From contig NZ_JAMOIM010000018.1 of assembly GCF_026130545.1 (NCBI RefSeq), forward strand, positions 62,001-126,000: DNA of 64,000 nt, written 5' to 3'. Position numbers and translations under genes: made by a program. Positions 39,415-48,249 of the stretch are shown in pieces; positions within the stretch are counted from its first letter, which is position 1, and every line of letters starts with the position of its first letter. The DNA comes from Lichenifustis flavocetrariae. GTDB taxonomy: Bacteria; Pseudomonadota; Alphaproteobacteria; Rhizobiales; Beijerinckiaceae. Below the pieces are notes generated by a model. That model saw only the letters and a list, made by a program, of their open reading frames with translations, was not told where the DNA came from and ran no database searches.

Positions 39415-40299
39415 TTAGGGGGTCTCGGGCTTCCAAGAAAAGTGATCGCCTGCCGTCTCGATGCGTCCGATACCCGGGAAAGGAAAATGCGGCGCGAAGA
39501 TCAGCGAGTGATCCTCGGCCAAGCGCTTCAGCGTCGCACGACGCGTCGATTCGCCCTCATCCTTGTCGTTGTCATAGGCGATCGCCCAGTCGGGCTCTGC
39601 CAGCGACACGATCGAACTGTGAGCCGTATCGCCGATGTCGATCAACTTGTCTGATCCCGACACGATCTCGAAACCGGCGTGCCCAGGTGTATGACCCGGC
39701 AAGGCGATCGACGTCACACCCGGCAGCACCGTAGCGCCGGGCTCAAATGTCTGCACCTTGGGAGCGATGATTTTGGCGAGAGCCTGGCTGTTCGGCTGGG
39801 CCTGCATCCAGGCCCATTCCGGAGCGGACATGCGGATCGTCGCCTTCGGAAAGGCGAGGCCACCCTCGGCGGTCGCCAGACCGCCGACATGATCGCCATG
39901 CGAATGCGTGATCATCACATCCGTCACTTCGTCAGGCGCAACGCCAGTCTGGGTGAGGCTTGCCATCAGGGCACCTTTCACGCTGGGCCCGAGGCCCGTA
40001 TCGAACAGCATGACCCTGTCTGCCGCTTTCACGAGAAGCCCATCCACGCTCAGCGTGACCTCATCGGTTGGGGCACCGGCATCCTTCAGGACCCGCGCCA
40101 CCGCGTCGGGACCGACACCGACTCCGAACACCTTCCCGTCGTTATCGAGAACATTGTTGGCGTCGCGAAGAGCGAACACCTGGAGCGATCCCAACTTGAA
40201 CGCCTGAGCACTGGGTGGGACGATCTGCGGTTTGGCGAGTGCCGCCCCGTACCCTGACGCGAATAGGAGAAAACACGTGAGGGAAATTCGAGCGCGCAT
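39415..40299 (-). CDS. Metallo-beta-lactamase-fold hydrolase, secreted
   Basis: A 294-residue protein with a signal peptide (MRARISLTCFLLFASGYGAALA). The MBL zinc motif is HSHGDHVGG in VTDVMITHSHGDHVGGL, a further His in GHTPGHAGFEI, and an Asp in LIDIGDTAHSSI, so a two-metal site is likely complete. Family members include quinolone-signal lactonases, arylsulfatases and other periplasmic hydrolases; the pattern with AVLPGVTSIALPGHTPGH is the general MBL-hydrolase form and I cannot name the substrate. It lies 113 bases after the M24 peptidase gene on the same strand. Confidence 0.87.
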   Translation of the reverse strand: MRARISLTCFLLFASGYGAALAKPQIVPPSAQAFKLGSLQVFALRDANNVLDNDGKVFGVGVGPDAVARVLKDAGAPTDEVTLSVDGLLVKAADRVMLFDTGLGPSVKGALMASLTQTGVAPDEVTDVMITHSHGDHVGGLATAEGGLAFPKATIRMSAPEWAWMQAQPNSQALAKIIAPKVQTFEPGATVLPGVTSIALPGHTPGHAGFEIVSGSDKLIDIGDTAHSSIVSLAEPDWAIAYDNDKDEGESTRRATLKRLAEDHSLIFAPHFPFPGIGRIETAGDHFSWKPETP

Positions 40300-40412
40300 G
40301 CAATAGACCTTTCAGCGGCGCCACCAGGGAGCGGCCCAGCTTATCTCGATCAATTCGAGGCCGCAGGGAACGGTTCCGGCAAGACCGAATCGAGCGGACC
40401 GGGATATTGCCC

Positions 40413-41648
40413 TTATCGGCCGATGGACTGAAGGGTCCTTGGCAATGTCGTCATGATCCGTGGGCCTGAGGCCTCGATGATGAATTGATCTTCGAGATTG
40501 AAGCCACCGAGCCCTCGCACGTAGATCGGCACCTCGAAGGCCATCACCATGCCGGGCTCGAAGAGAACCTCGGTGTCGGCGGCGATGAAGGGCCATTGTT
40601 CGCTGAACAGGCTATGACCGAGGCCATGGCCGAAATGACCGCGTGAATAGCCCGCAAGGCCGGCGGATGCGAGCGCCGCCGTCGCGGCATGATGAGCCGC
40701 CTTCAGCGGCACACCGGGCCGGATCGCCTCCATACCGGCGTCGAAAGCGTGTTCGAGGATCCCGTGGAATTCCATCTGTTCCCGTGTCGGTGCCCCGAAC
40801 ACATAGTTGCGCGACGTGTCGGACGAATAGCCATCGACCACGCAGCCGACATCGGCCTTGATGATGGCACCGTGGGTCACCCGACCCCCTGCCCCCCAGG
40901 GTTCGGGGCCGATCGAAATGTAATCCCAGCTTGGAGGAGCAGGAAGGCCGCGCCCGGCGGCAGCTTCCTCGATACCCAGCCGGAACAGGTCATGGAGATC
41001 TTCGACGCCGTGGCCCTCCAGCGTGCTCTCAGCCAGTCGGCGCAGTCCTGCCTCAGATAGTTCGAGAGCGAGCGTCAAACGCTCGATCTCCGGCGTGGTC
41101 TTGACCATGCGCAATCGATCGAAGGCTGCTGATCCGTTGACCAGGACGGCATCCGAAAAAGCCGCGCGAATTGCCTCGGCGTCGCTGGCCGCGATATAGT
41201 CGAAATCGAAGCCAAGCCGAGCCCGCGCAAGCCCGCGGTCGGCCAAGACATCCGTGAGAGCCGCCAAGGCAAGGCGCAGGTCGAAGGTGGCGGGGCGGCC
41301 GAAATCTGTTGGGCGCCCTGCGCTCCGCCAGCTGGCCGCGACGCGAGGTGCAATCGGTCCCTCCCCGGCGCCAAGCACGGCATGCTCGATCCAAAGCGGG
41401 TGTGCGCGTGTGTCCGGGATGATCTTTCGGGCGCCCTCGATCGCAAGGTCGCCGATCACGATGCCGATCGGAATCGTCGGATCGGCCGGCAGGACCGCGA
41501 ACCCCGCGCCTGCGCGCCGAAACAAAGCAGCGACCCCCTGCGAAACGCCCGAGATCGTGCGAAACCCTTCCGGCTCCGCGATGACCAAGGCATCCAGGCC
41601 GGCCTGCTGCAGGGTGAGACGTGTGCGGTGACGATCGACGAAGGACAA
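40413..41648 (-). CDS. M24-family metallopeptidase (Xaa-Pro dipeptidase/creatinase type)
   Basis: About 411 residues. An N-terminal creatinase-like domain is followed by the pita-bread M24 domain. Metal ligands are visible: two Asp in IKADVGCVVDGYSSDTSRN, His in RGHFGHGLGHS, Glu in AFEVPIYV and Glu in NLEDQFII. The frame opens at GTG 41684; TTG 41648 is preferred because AAGGAG lies about 10 bases upstream, but this is uncertain by 12 residues. Substrate could be a proline dipeptide or another small amide. It diverges from the SDR gene at 41.9 kb. Confidence 0.88.
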   Translation of the reverse strand: MSFVDRHRTRLTLQQAGLDALVIAEPEGFRTISGVSQGVAALFRRAGAGFAVLPADPTIPIGIVIGDLAIEGARKIIPDTRAHPLWIEHAVLGAGEGPIAPRVAASWRSAGRPTDFGRPATFDLRLALAALTDVLADRGLARARLGFDFDYIAASDAEAIRAAFSDAVLVNGSAAFDRLRMVKTTPEIERLTLALELSEAGLRRLAESTLEGHGVEDLHDLFRLGIEEAAAGRGLPAPPSWDYISIGPEPWGAGGRVTHGAIIKADVGCVVDGYSSDTSRNYVFGAPTREQMEFHGILEHAFDAGMEAIRPGVPLKAAHHAATAALASAGLAGYSRGHFGHGLGHSLFSEQWPFIAADTEVLFEPGMVMAFEVPIYVRGLGGFNLEDQFIIEASGPRIMTTLPRTLQSIGR

Positions 41649-41912
41649 GATCCTGGCTCCTTGGCGCGCCTGTTTGTGAACCACCTAAGCGTTCCAACCC
41701 TTGCCCGGAACCCCACTCTGCGGGACGAGGTTCAATTCCGAGGCGACGTTCCTGAGGTGGAAATGCCTCGAATGCTTGGGTAGAAGATGGCCGGGTTCGC
41801 GTCGCCGCTCCCTGGCCTTGAAGGATTTCAGGTTGCTGTTGCCCCAAGCCGCATTATGGCGTCTCGTCGGCCCAACCACGTGGACGGCCGAAATGGTCCA
41901 AAAGGAAACGCC

Positions 41913-42665
41913 ATGAACTTCTACGATTTCAAGTCTCGCGTCGCTATCGTCACTGGGGGTGGTCAGGGCATCGGCCGAACGGTCGCGGAGCGGATCCTTG
42001 CGGGCGGCGGCTCTGTCTGCATCTGGGACCGCGATGCGGCCTTGCTCGAAAAAACCGTCACCGAACTCGGCGAGCCAACCGGCGTCCATGGCATCCCGGT
42101 CGACATCGGCGACCTTGCCGCAGTCGAGGCTGGCACTGCGGAGACCATCAAGCGGTTCGGCCAGATCGACGTCCTGATCAACAATGCCGCCATCGTCGGC
42201 CCGAACACGTCGACCTGGACCTATCCGGCCGATGCTTTCGCCAACGTGGTGCATGTCGGCCTTGTCGGCACCTTCCACTGCTGCCGCGCGGTGGTCCCGC
42301 ACATGATCGCGCGCGATTACGGCCGCATCGTCAACCTCAGCTCGATCGCCGGCAAGGAAGGCAACCCGAATGCAGTGGCCTATTCGTCCACCAAGGCGGG
42401 CGTGATCGCGCTGACGAAGTCGCTCGGAAAGGAACTCGCCGACAAGAACATCTCGGTCAATTGCGTGACCCCCGCTGTCGCCAAGACCGCCATGGCGCTC
42501 AGCCAGGCGCCAGAGCATCTGGCCTATATCCTGGCCAAAATCCCGCGCGGCCGCATGCTGGAACTGTCGGAAGCCGCCTCGATGATCTGCTGGCTCGCGT
42601 CGGAGGAAAGCTCCTTCACCACGGGCGCGGTGTTCGATCTGTCCGGCGGGCGGGCCACCTACTGA
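41913..42665 (+). CDS. Short-chain dehydrogenase/reductase
   Basis: A 250-residue classical SDR with TGGGQGIG for the nucleotide, LINNAAIVGP, the serine in NLSSIAG and YxxxK in AYSSTKAGV, so it should be an active NAD(P) enzyme. The segment CVTPAVAKTAM and the end VFDLSGGRATY resemble SDRs that act on sugar acids or polyols, but I cannot name the substrate. ATG 41913 has AAAGGAA a few bases upstream. It converges on the glycerate kinase gene (37 bases between ends), so a shared pathway is possible but not shown. Confidence 0.85.
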   Translation: MNFYDFKSRVAIVTGGGQGIGRTVAERILAGGGSVCIWDRDAALLEKTVTELGEPTGVHGIPVDIGDLAAVEAGTAETIKRFGQIDVLINNAAIVGPNTSTWTYPADAFANVVHVGLVGTFHCCRAVVPHMIARDYGRIVNLSSIAGKEGNPNAVAYSSTKAGVIALTKSLGKELADKNISVNCVTPAVAKTAMALSQAPEHLAYILAKIPRGRMLELSEAASMICWLASEESSFTTGAVFDLSGGRATY

Positions 42666-42702
42666 GCACCGGCTCAGTCAAGCAATCCGGCCGGGCCGGG
42701 AA

Positions 42703-43971
42703 TCAATCCGGCTCGACCAGGATTGCGCGGAAATCGTTGACGTTGGTCAGCGTCGGTCCTGTCATCACCAGATCGTCAAGCGCCGCGAAGAAGGTATAGC
42801 CATCGTTGTCGGCCAGCAGCGCCTTGGCGTGAACGCCGAGGGCTGCAGCGCGGCCGAGGCTCTCCGGTCCGACGAAGGCGCCCGCATTGTCTTCCGATCC
42901 GTCGATCCCGTCGGTGTCCCCGGCCAGCGCCGCGACGCGCGGATCGCCGTTCAGTGCCACCGCCAAAGCCAGAAGAAATTCCGCGTTCCGCCCGCCTCGG
43001 CCCTGGCCCCGCACCGTCACGGAAGTTTCCCCGCCCGACAGCAAGACGCAGGGACCGGGCGCGGGATGGCTATGAGCGACGCATGAACGGGCGATGCCAG
43101 CCATCACCCGTCCCACCTCGCGCGATTCGCCCTCGATGGCGTCCCCCAGCAGGACCGGCGTGACGCCAGCGGCGCGCGCCACGTCCGCCGCTGCCAGCAA
43201 GGCGTCCTGTGGACGCGAAATCACCCGCACCTCGGTCCCGGCGAAGCAAGGTTCTCCGGCCTTCGGGGTTTCCGACGCGGGATCTTCAAGCACGCTCTGC
43301 ACATGGGGTGGAACCGCGATACCATATTTGGCGAGAACCATGCGGGCATCGGCGAGCGTGGTGCTATCGGGCACTGTGGGTCCGGAGGCGATGACGGCGG
43401 GATCGTCGCCCGGCACGTCGGAGATGATCAGTGTGACCAGCCGCGCCGGGGCGATCGCGCGTGCAAGCCGGCCGCCCTTGATGGCCGAGAGATGCTTGCG
43501 CACGCAGTTCATCTCCGTGATATCGGCGCCGCTGCGCAAAAGCGCGCGGTTGAGGGCCTGTTTGTCGACCAAGGTCAGGCCGGGCGCCGGAGCCGCGAGG
43601 AGCGCCGAGCCGCCACCCGAGACGAGGCAGATCACGAGGTCGTCGGCGGTCAAACCCTTCACCAGGTCGAGGATACGGGTCGCGGCGCGCATCCCGGCTT
43701 CATCGGGCACGGGATGCGCGGCTTCCACGACTTCGATCCGCGTGGTGGGCGCGCCATGCCCGTAGCGCGTGACCACCAGTCCTTTGAGTGGTCCCGGCCA
43801 ATGAGCCTCGACAGCGGCGGCCATCGAGGCCGCAGCCTTGCCGGCGCCGATCACGATCGTCCGCCCCTTCGGCGGCGCGGGGAGATGGGGCGGCACGCAA
43901 AGCGCGGGTCGGGCCGCGTCGATGGCGGCCTGAAACAGACGGGTCAGGAATTGCTTCGCATCACGACGCAT
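42703..43971 (-). CDS. gckA: Glycerate 2-kinase (MOFRL/DUF4147 family)
   Basis: A 422-residue class II glycerate kinase, which makes 2-phosphoglycerate from glycerate and ATP. Recognisable parts are TIVIGAGKAAASMAAAVE near residue 40, LVSGGGSALLAAPAPG, NCVRKHLSAIKGGRLA, IISDVPGDDPAVIASGPTVPD and the MOFRL-domain end GRGGRNAEFLLALA and GDTDGIDG with NDGYTFF. Such kinases serve the serine cycle, glyoxylate use and sugar-acid or tartronate pathways. It lies 128 bases downstream of kdpE on the same strand, probably as its own unit. Confidence 0.92.
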   Translation of the reverse strand: MRRDAKQFLTRLFQAAIDAARPALCVPPHLPAPPKGRTIVIGAGKAAASMAAAVEAHWPGPLKGLVVTRYGHGAPTTRIEVVEAAHPVPDEAGMRAATRILDLVKGLTADDLVICLVSGGGSALLAAPAPGLTLVDKQALNRALLRSGADITEMNCVRKHLSAIKGGRLARAIAPARLVTLIISDVPGDDPAVIASGPTVPDSTTLADARMVLAKYGIAVPPHVQSVLEDPASETPKAGEPCFAGTEVRVISRPQDALLAAADVARAAGVTPVLLGDAIEGESREVGRVMAGIARSCVAHSHPAPGPCVLLSGGETSVTVRGQGRGGRNAEFLLALAVALNGDPRVAALAGDTDGIDGSEDNAGAFVGPESLGRAAALGVHAKALLADNDGYTFFAALDDLVMTGPTLTNVNDFRAILVEPD

Positions 43972-44099
43972 CGAACTCTTATCCCAAACCCCGGCCGCAC
44001 CATCAGATGTTCACGCGACCGGTTCTACGGCCACTTTTTGAGGATCATAGCGCAGCACTGGCTGAGAATCGCCAAGCTGTAGCGCGACCCACAGCGAAC

Positions 44100-44804
44100 T
44101 TACACCCGTGCAGGAGCCGGAAGGGTGAGCCGGTAGCCGACGCCAGGTTCGTTGAGCAGCAGGCGAGGGTCGGCCGGGTTCTCTTCGATCTTCTGGCGGA
44201 GGCGGCCGACGAAGACACGCAGGTATTGAGACTGATCGCCCTGATTGGGCCCCCAGACCTCGCGCAGGATGTGTTGATGGGTCAGGACACGGCCCGCGTG
44301 CCGCGCCAGCAGGTGCAAGAGGTCGTATTCCTTTGGGGTCAGCTTCAACGGTTCACCCTTCAGTGTCACCCGATGCGCCAGCGTGTCGATGACGAGATCG
44401 CCGGCTTCGAACACCGCCGTGGTCCCAGCCGCCCGGACAGCATGCCGAAGGGCGGTGCGGAGGCGCGCCACCAGTTCGCCGACGCCGAAAGGCTTGCTGA
44501 CGTAATCGTCGGCACCCGCATCGAGGGCCGCGATCTTGCCGGCCTCATCGTCGCGGGCCGACAAAATGACGATCGGAACCTGCGAGGTCTTGCGCATTTC
44601 GATCAGGACATCGAGGCCATTCATGTCAGGAAGACCGAGGTCGAGAACCACGAGCTCCGGAACCGCCTTGCGGAACTTCGCGAGCGCATCGGCGCCTGTC
44701 AGCGCCGGCTCGACCGTGAAGCCGACCGCCGTGAGAGTGGGCCTGAGGAAGCGCTGAATCTGCGGCTCGTCGTCGACGACCAGGATGACGTTAGACCCCG
44801 ACAT
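44100..44804 (-). CDS. kdpE: Response regulator KdpE
   Basis: A 234-residue OmpR/PhoB-type regulator of potassium transport genes. The receiver domain has the DD pair at residues 11-12, phosphoacceptor D55 in VVLDLGLPD and K in YVSKPFGVGEL. The winged-helix domain includes LTPKEYDLLHLLARHAGRVLTHQHIL and VFVGRLRQKIEENPADPRLL. It is phosphorylated by KdpD, whose gene overlaps its start by 14 bases. The tandem repeats at 52434-52485 upstream of the kdp genes are candidate binding sites for this protein. Confidence 0.96.
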   Translation of the reverse strand: MSGSNVILVVDDEPQIQRFLRPTLTAVGFTVEPALTGADALAKFRKAVPELVVLDLGLPDMNGLDVLIEMRKTSQVPIVILSARDDEAGKIAALDAGADDYVSKPFGVGELVARLRTALRHAVRAAGTTAVFEAGDLVIDTLAHRVTLKGEPLKLTPKEYDLLHLLARHAGRVLTHQHILREVWGPNQGDQSQYLRVFVGRLRQKIEENPADPRLLLNEPGVGYRLTLPAPARV

Positions 44805-47517
44805 CGGACAACTCCTTCTCCTCGACGCCTAAGGGCTGCGGCGGTCCGACGGGCAAATGAATCACAATGCGCGTTCCCTTGCCTGCGGTGGCTGGGCTTT
44901 CGGCCCTGATCGAACCTCCCATAGCATCCACCACACCCTGGGCGACGGCCAATCCCAGACCCGTCCCCGGGGGTCGCCGGTCGCCATCCGTCACCCGAGC
45001 GAACTTCTCGAAGACGCGGACGAGATCTGCGGCCGGGATGCCGCAGCCTTCGTCTTCGACCGTGATCGTCACATCGCCGATCCCCATCGTCGCCCTCACG
45101 GTCGTCGCTGAACCGGATTGGCTATATTTGTCCGCATTGTCGAGCAGGTTGAAGAGGGCCTGCTGCAACAGAAGCGGATCGCCGCGCACGAGCGGAAGGC
45201 CTTCCTCCACCATCACACGCGTCGTCCGGCCCGGAAACGCTTTTTCTGCACGCGCGACGGCGGCGCGCACCACGTCGGTGACGTCGACCCAGTCACGCTT
45301 GAGGTCGAGAACGCCGGATTCCACGCGCGTCATGTCGAGCAGGTTGGACACGAACCGCGCAAGACGGCGCGCCTCCTCTTCGATCGCGGCCATCAGGTCG
45401 TCGCGATCCGCCTCGGACATCTGGCCGCCGTAGCCGCGCAGGCTCGTCACCGAACCGAGGATGGAAGCCAGAGGTGTTCTGAGGTCGTGGCTGAGGGAGG
45501 ACAGCAACGTCGTCTGCAGTCGCTCTCGCTCCGCCAGGGTCTCGTTACGACGAGATTCTGCGACCAGACTCGCGCGTTCGATGGCCAGAGTGCCCTGATC
45601 GAGCAGGGCTCCGAGAACACGCTCGGTCTCGGCCGAAAGCGCTTGGCCGCGCGCCGCCGGCATATAGCCGATCACACCGACAATTCCGGCCGAAGTTCGT
45701 ATCGGCTGGAACCGGAACAGCGCATTTGGCAGCGTGCCGGTGCGCCAGCCCGCCGACTCGATGTGGTCGAAGGCCCAGCGGGCCGCCGCCCATTCGGCGG
45801 CGCCGAGCTCGTCCTCCGGAGGAAACGCGGCCCGGATCATCAGATCGGCAGCCGTCTTGCCGCCCTCCCCAAGCAGGATGACGACTTGTCCACCGATGGC
45901 CTGCGCGGCCTGCCGCGCGATGATCCAGAGGACATCGTCCAGGCTGATCGCCCCCGAGAGCTTTCGAGACACGTCGTAGAGCGCCTGAATGGTGGTGACA
46001 CGGGTGCGGGCGGCCTGTGACTGGTCGCGGACGCGGCCCGTCAGACCGCCGGCGATGACCGCAACAAGCAAAAAGATCCCAAGCGCCAGGACTTCATGCG
46101 GCTCCGCGATCGTGAACGTGTAGACCGGCGGAATGAAGAAGAAATTATAGGCGAAGAAGGACAGGATCGCGGCAACGATTGCCGGCCATTGCCCGACCGT
46201 GACGGCGCAACCGAGCACAGCGGCGAGAAAGATCATCGAAAGGCTCGGCCGCTGCAACCACCTCGAACCCAGCTCGGCCAGCAGGGTCGCCGCGGCCACG
46301 GACCCGAAGGCGGCCGAAAACCCGATCGCGAAGGTCGTTCGGTCGGGCCAGCCCCACGCGGGTCGCCGTCGTGCGCTCGCTTCCGGCCCGATAATCACGT
46401 GGATGGCGACGTCGGATGCTCGGCGCAACAGTGTGCCCGAGAGCGAATGCCCCTTGAGACGTGCCCAGAATCCCGCGCTCGACCTGCCGATGACGATCTG
46501 GGTGATGTTCTCCCGGCGGGCGTAGCGCAGGATCTCGTCCGGCAGGTCACGTCCCGCGAGGCGCGCGGTGTCGGCTCCTAGACGCTCGGCGAGACGCATC
46601 GTCTCGTCGATGCGTTGCAGGGTGGCCGGTGCGACGATCTCGGCGCCGGTGCGCTCCAGAGTTACGGCGACCCAAGGTGCGTTCAGCCCACTCGCCAGCC
46701 GGCCACAGGCGCGCACCACGGCTTCGGACGAGGAGTCGCCGCCGACACAAACCATGAGCCGTTCGGCCGTGGGCCATGCCCCCTCCACGGCGTTGCGCCG
46801 CAGATGGTCGACCATCTGGTCGTCGACCCTGTCGGCCGTGCGCCGCAAGGCGATTTCGCGTAGCGCCGTCAGGTTGCCGGGCTTGAAGAAGGCGCCAGCC
46901 GCCCGGGCGGCATTCTCGGGGAGATAGATGCGGCCTTCGCTCAGCCGCGTGATCAGCTCCGCCGGTGTGATGTCGACAACCACAACCTCGTCGGCCTGAT
47001 CGAGCACGACATCCGGCACGGTTTCGCGAACCACCACACCGGTGATCCGCGACACGACATCGGACAGGCCCTCGAGATGTTGGATGTTGACGGCGGTCCA
47101 GACGTCGATCCCGGCATTGAGCAGTTCTTCGACGTCCTGGTGGCGCTTGGGATGCCGGCTGTCGGGCGCGTTGGAATGGGCTAGCTCATCGACGATGAGC
47201 AGCGCCGGGTGGCGCGCCAGAGCCGCATCGAGGTCGAACTCGCTGATCGTGGTCCCGCGATAAATCACCTCGCGGCGGGGCAGGATCACGAGGCCGTCGA
47301 GGAGCGCTTCGGTTTCGACCCGGCCATGAGTCTCAACGACACCAACCACGACATCGAGATGGGCTAGGCTCAACCGGCGGGCACCCGACAGCATCGCATA
47401 GGTCTTGCCCACTCCGGGCGCCGCCCCGAGAAAGATCTTCAGCTTGCCGCGATCCTCCCGGCCCATGGCGGCGAGCAGCGCGTCAGGATCGGGACGGAGA
47501 GGCGGCGGACTGGACAT
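44791..47517 (-). CDS. kdpD: Osmosensitive potassium sensor histidine kinase KdpD
   Basis: A 908-residue sensor. The N-terminal KdpD domain has a Walker A motif in IFLGAAPGVGKTYAML and the Walker B-like ALLIVDELAHSNAP. A universal-stress-protein-like domain follows (about residues 250-370), then four closely spaced membrane helices (LEDA-free stretch about 395-500), a GAF-like domain, and the kinase core with H677 in SLSHDLRTPLASI, the N box LDNADKYSQSGS, and GTGLGLAVAQGVVDAMGG. It senses low K+ or ionic stress and phosphorylates KdpE. It overlaps kdpE and lies 64 bases after kdpC. Confidence 0.96.
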   Translation of the reverse strand: MSSPPPLRPDPDALLAAMGREDRGKLKIFLGAAPGVGKTYAMLSGARRLSLAHLDVVVGVVETHGRVETEALLDGLVILPRREVIYRGTTISEFDLDAALARHPALLIVDELAHSNAPDSRHPKRHQDVEELLNAGIDVWTAVNIQHLEGLSDVVSRITGVVVRETVPDVVLDQADEVVVVDITPAELITRLSEGRIYLPENAARAAGAFFKPGNLTALREIALRRTADRVDDQMVDHLRRNAVEGAWPTAERLMVCVGGDSSSEAVVRACGRLASGLNAPWVAVTLERTGAEIVAPATLQRIDETMRLAERLGADTARLAGRDLPDEILRYARRENITQIVIGRSSAGFWARLKGHSLSGTLLRRASDVAIHVIIGPEASARRRPAWGWPDRTTFAIGFSAAFGSVAAATLLAELGSRWLQRPSLSMIFLAAVLGCAVTVGQWPAIVAAILSFFAYNFFFIPPVYTFTIAEPHEVLALGIFLLVAVIAGGLTGRVRDQSQAARTRVTTIQALYDVSRKLSGAISLDDVLWIIARQAAQAIGGQVVILLGEGGKTAADLMIRAAFPPEDELGAAEWAAARWAFDHIESAGWRTGTLPNALFRFQPIRTSAGIVGVIGYMPAARGQALSAETERVLGALLDQGTLAIERASLVAESRRNETLAERERLQTTLLSSLSHDLRTPLASILGSVTSLRGYGGQMSEADRDDLMAAIEEEARRLARFVSNLLDMTRVESGVLDLKRDWVDVTDVVRAAVARAEKAFPGRTTRVMVEEGLPLVRGDPLLLQQALFNLLDNADKYSQSGSATTVRATMGIGDVTITVEDEGCGIPAADLVRVFEKFARVTDGDRRPPGTGLGLAVAQGVVDAMGGSIRAESPATAGKGTRIVIHLPVGPPQPLGVEEKELSDVGV

Positions 47518-47581
47518 CAGGCTCGCGAGGTCACGACGGTCTCTGGAGGGTCTTGCGCGGAGAGGCTTAGCTCAGAACCGC

Positions 47582-48244
47582 TCAGCCTCCGACCTTAGCA
47601 GATCCGGCGGCTTGCGCGGGAGCCCCCGCGCCTGGGGCGGCCGCAGCCGGCGCTGGGACCGGCGCGACACGGTCGAGCTCGAGGTTCAAAGCCAGGACGT
47701 TGACGATTTTGTCGCCGAAGACGGACGAGGTTCCGGCGTCCACAAGGGCCTGCAGCTTGTCGGCCGGAACGTTGCGGGCGGCCGCAACGCGCGCCACCTG
47801 GAGGGTCGCATAGGCGGACGAAATGTCAGGATCGAGACCCGACGCGGACGTCGTCACGGCATCGGCCGGCACAGGCTTCTGCGGGCTTCCGCCGAGGGCC
47901 GCCACCGAGGCCTTCACCCGATCGAGAAGCTTTTGCGATGTCGGCCCCAGGTTCGAGCCGGTCGAGTTGGCGGCGTTATAGGGCGCGTCGATCGTCTTGC
48001 TGGAATCCTTTGGATCGGCCGCGCTGGTGGCCGAGGGGCGACCCTGGAAGTAGCGATCGGTCGCAAAATTCTGACCGATCAACGAGGAGCCGACAACCGT
48101 TCCATCGCGGGTGACGAGACTTCCGTCGGCAGGCCCTTTCAGGGCCACCTGCGCGATGCCCGTGATGGCGAGCGGATAGGCGATGCCGGTGAGGGCGGTG
48201 AAGAGGACGATCATCACGATCGCGGGGCGAAGATGGGACAGCAT
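47582..48244 (-). CDS. kdpC: Potassium-transporting ATPase subunit KdpC
   Basis: A 220-residue subunit with one N-terminal membrane helix (AIVMIVLFTALTGIAYPLAITG) and a periplasmic/soluble remainder that stabilises the KdpAB complex. Family marks are GSLIGQNF, YFQGRPSA, ASGLDPDISSAYA and the end around SVFGDKIVNVLALNLELD, followed by an Ala/Pro-rich tail of about 30 residues. ATG 48244 gives the usual MLSHLRPA start; GTG 48253 in frame would overlap the kdpB stop as GTGA and is possible. Confidence 0.95.
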   Translation of the reverse strand: MLSHLRPAIVMIVLFTALTGIAYPLAITGIAQVALKGPADGSLVTRDGTVVGSSLIGQNFATDRYFQGRPSATSAADPKDSSKTIDAPYNAANSTGSNLGPTSQKLLDRVKASVAALGGSPQKPVPADAVTTSASGLDPDISSAYATLQVARVAAARNVPADKLQALVDAGTSSVFGDKIVNVLALNLELDRVAPVPAPAAAAPGAGAPAQAAGSAKVGG

Positions 48245-48249
48245 GGGGC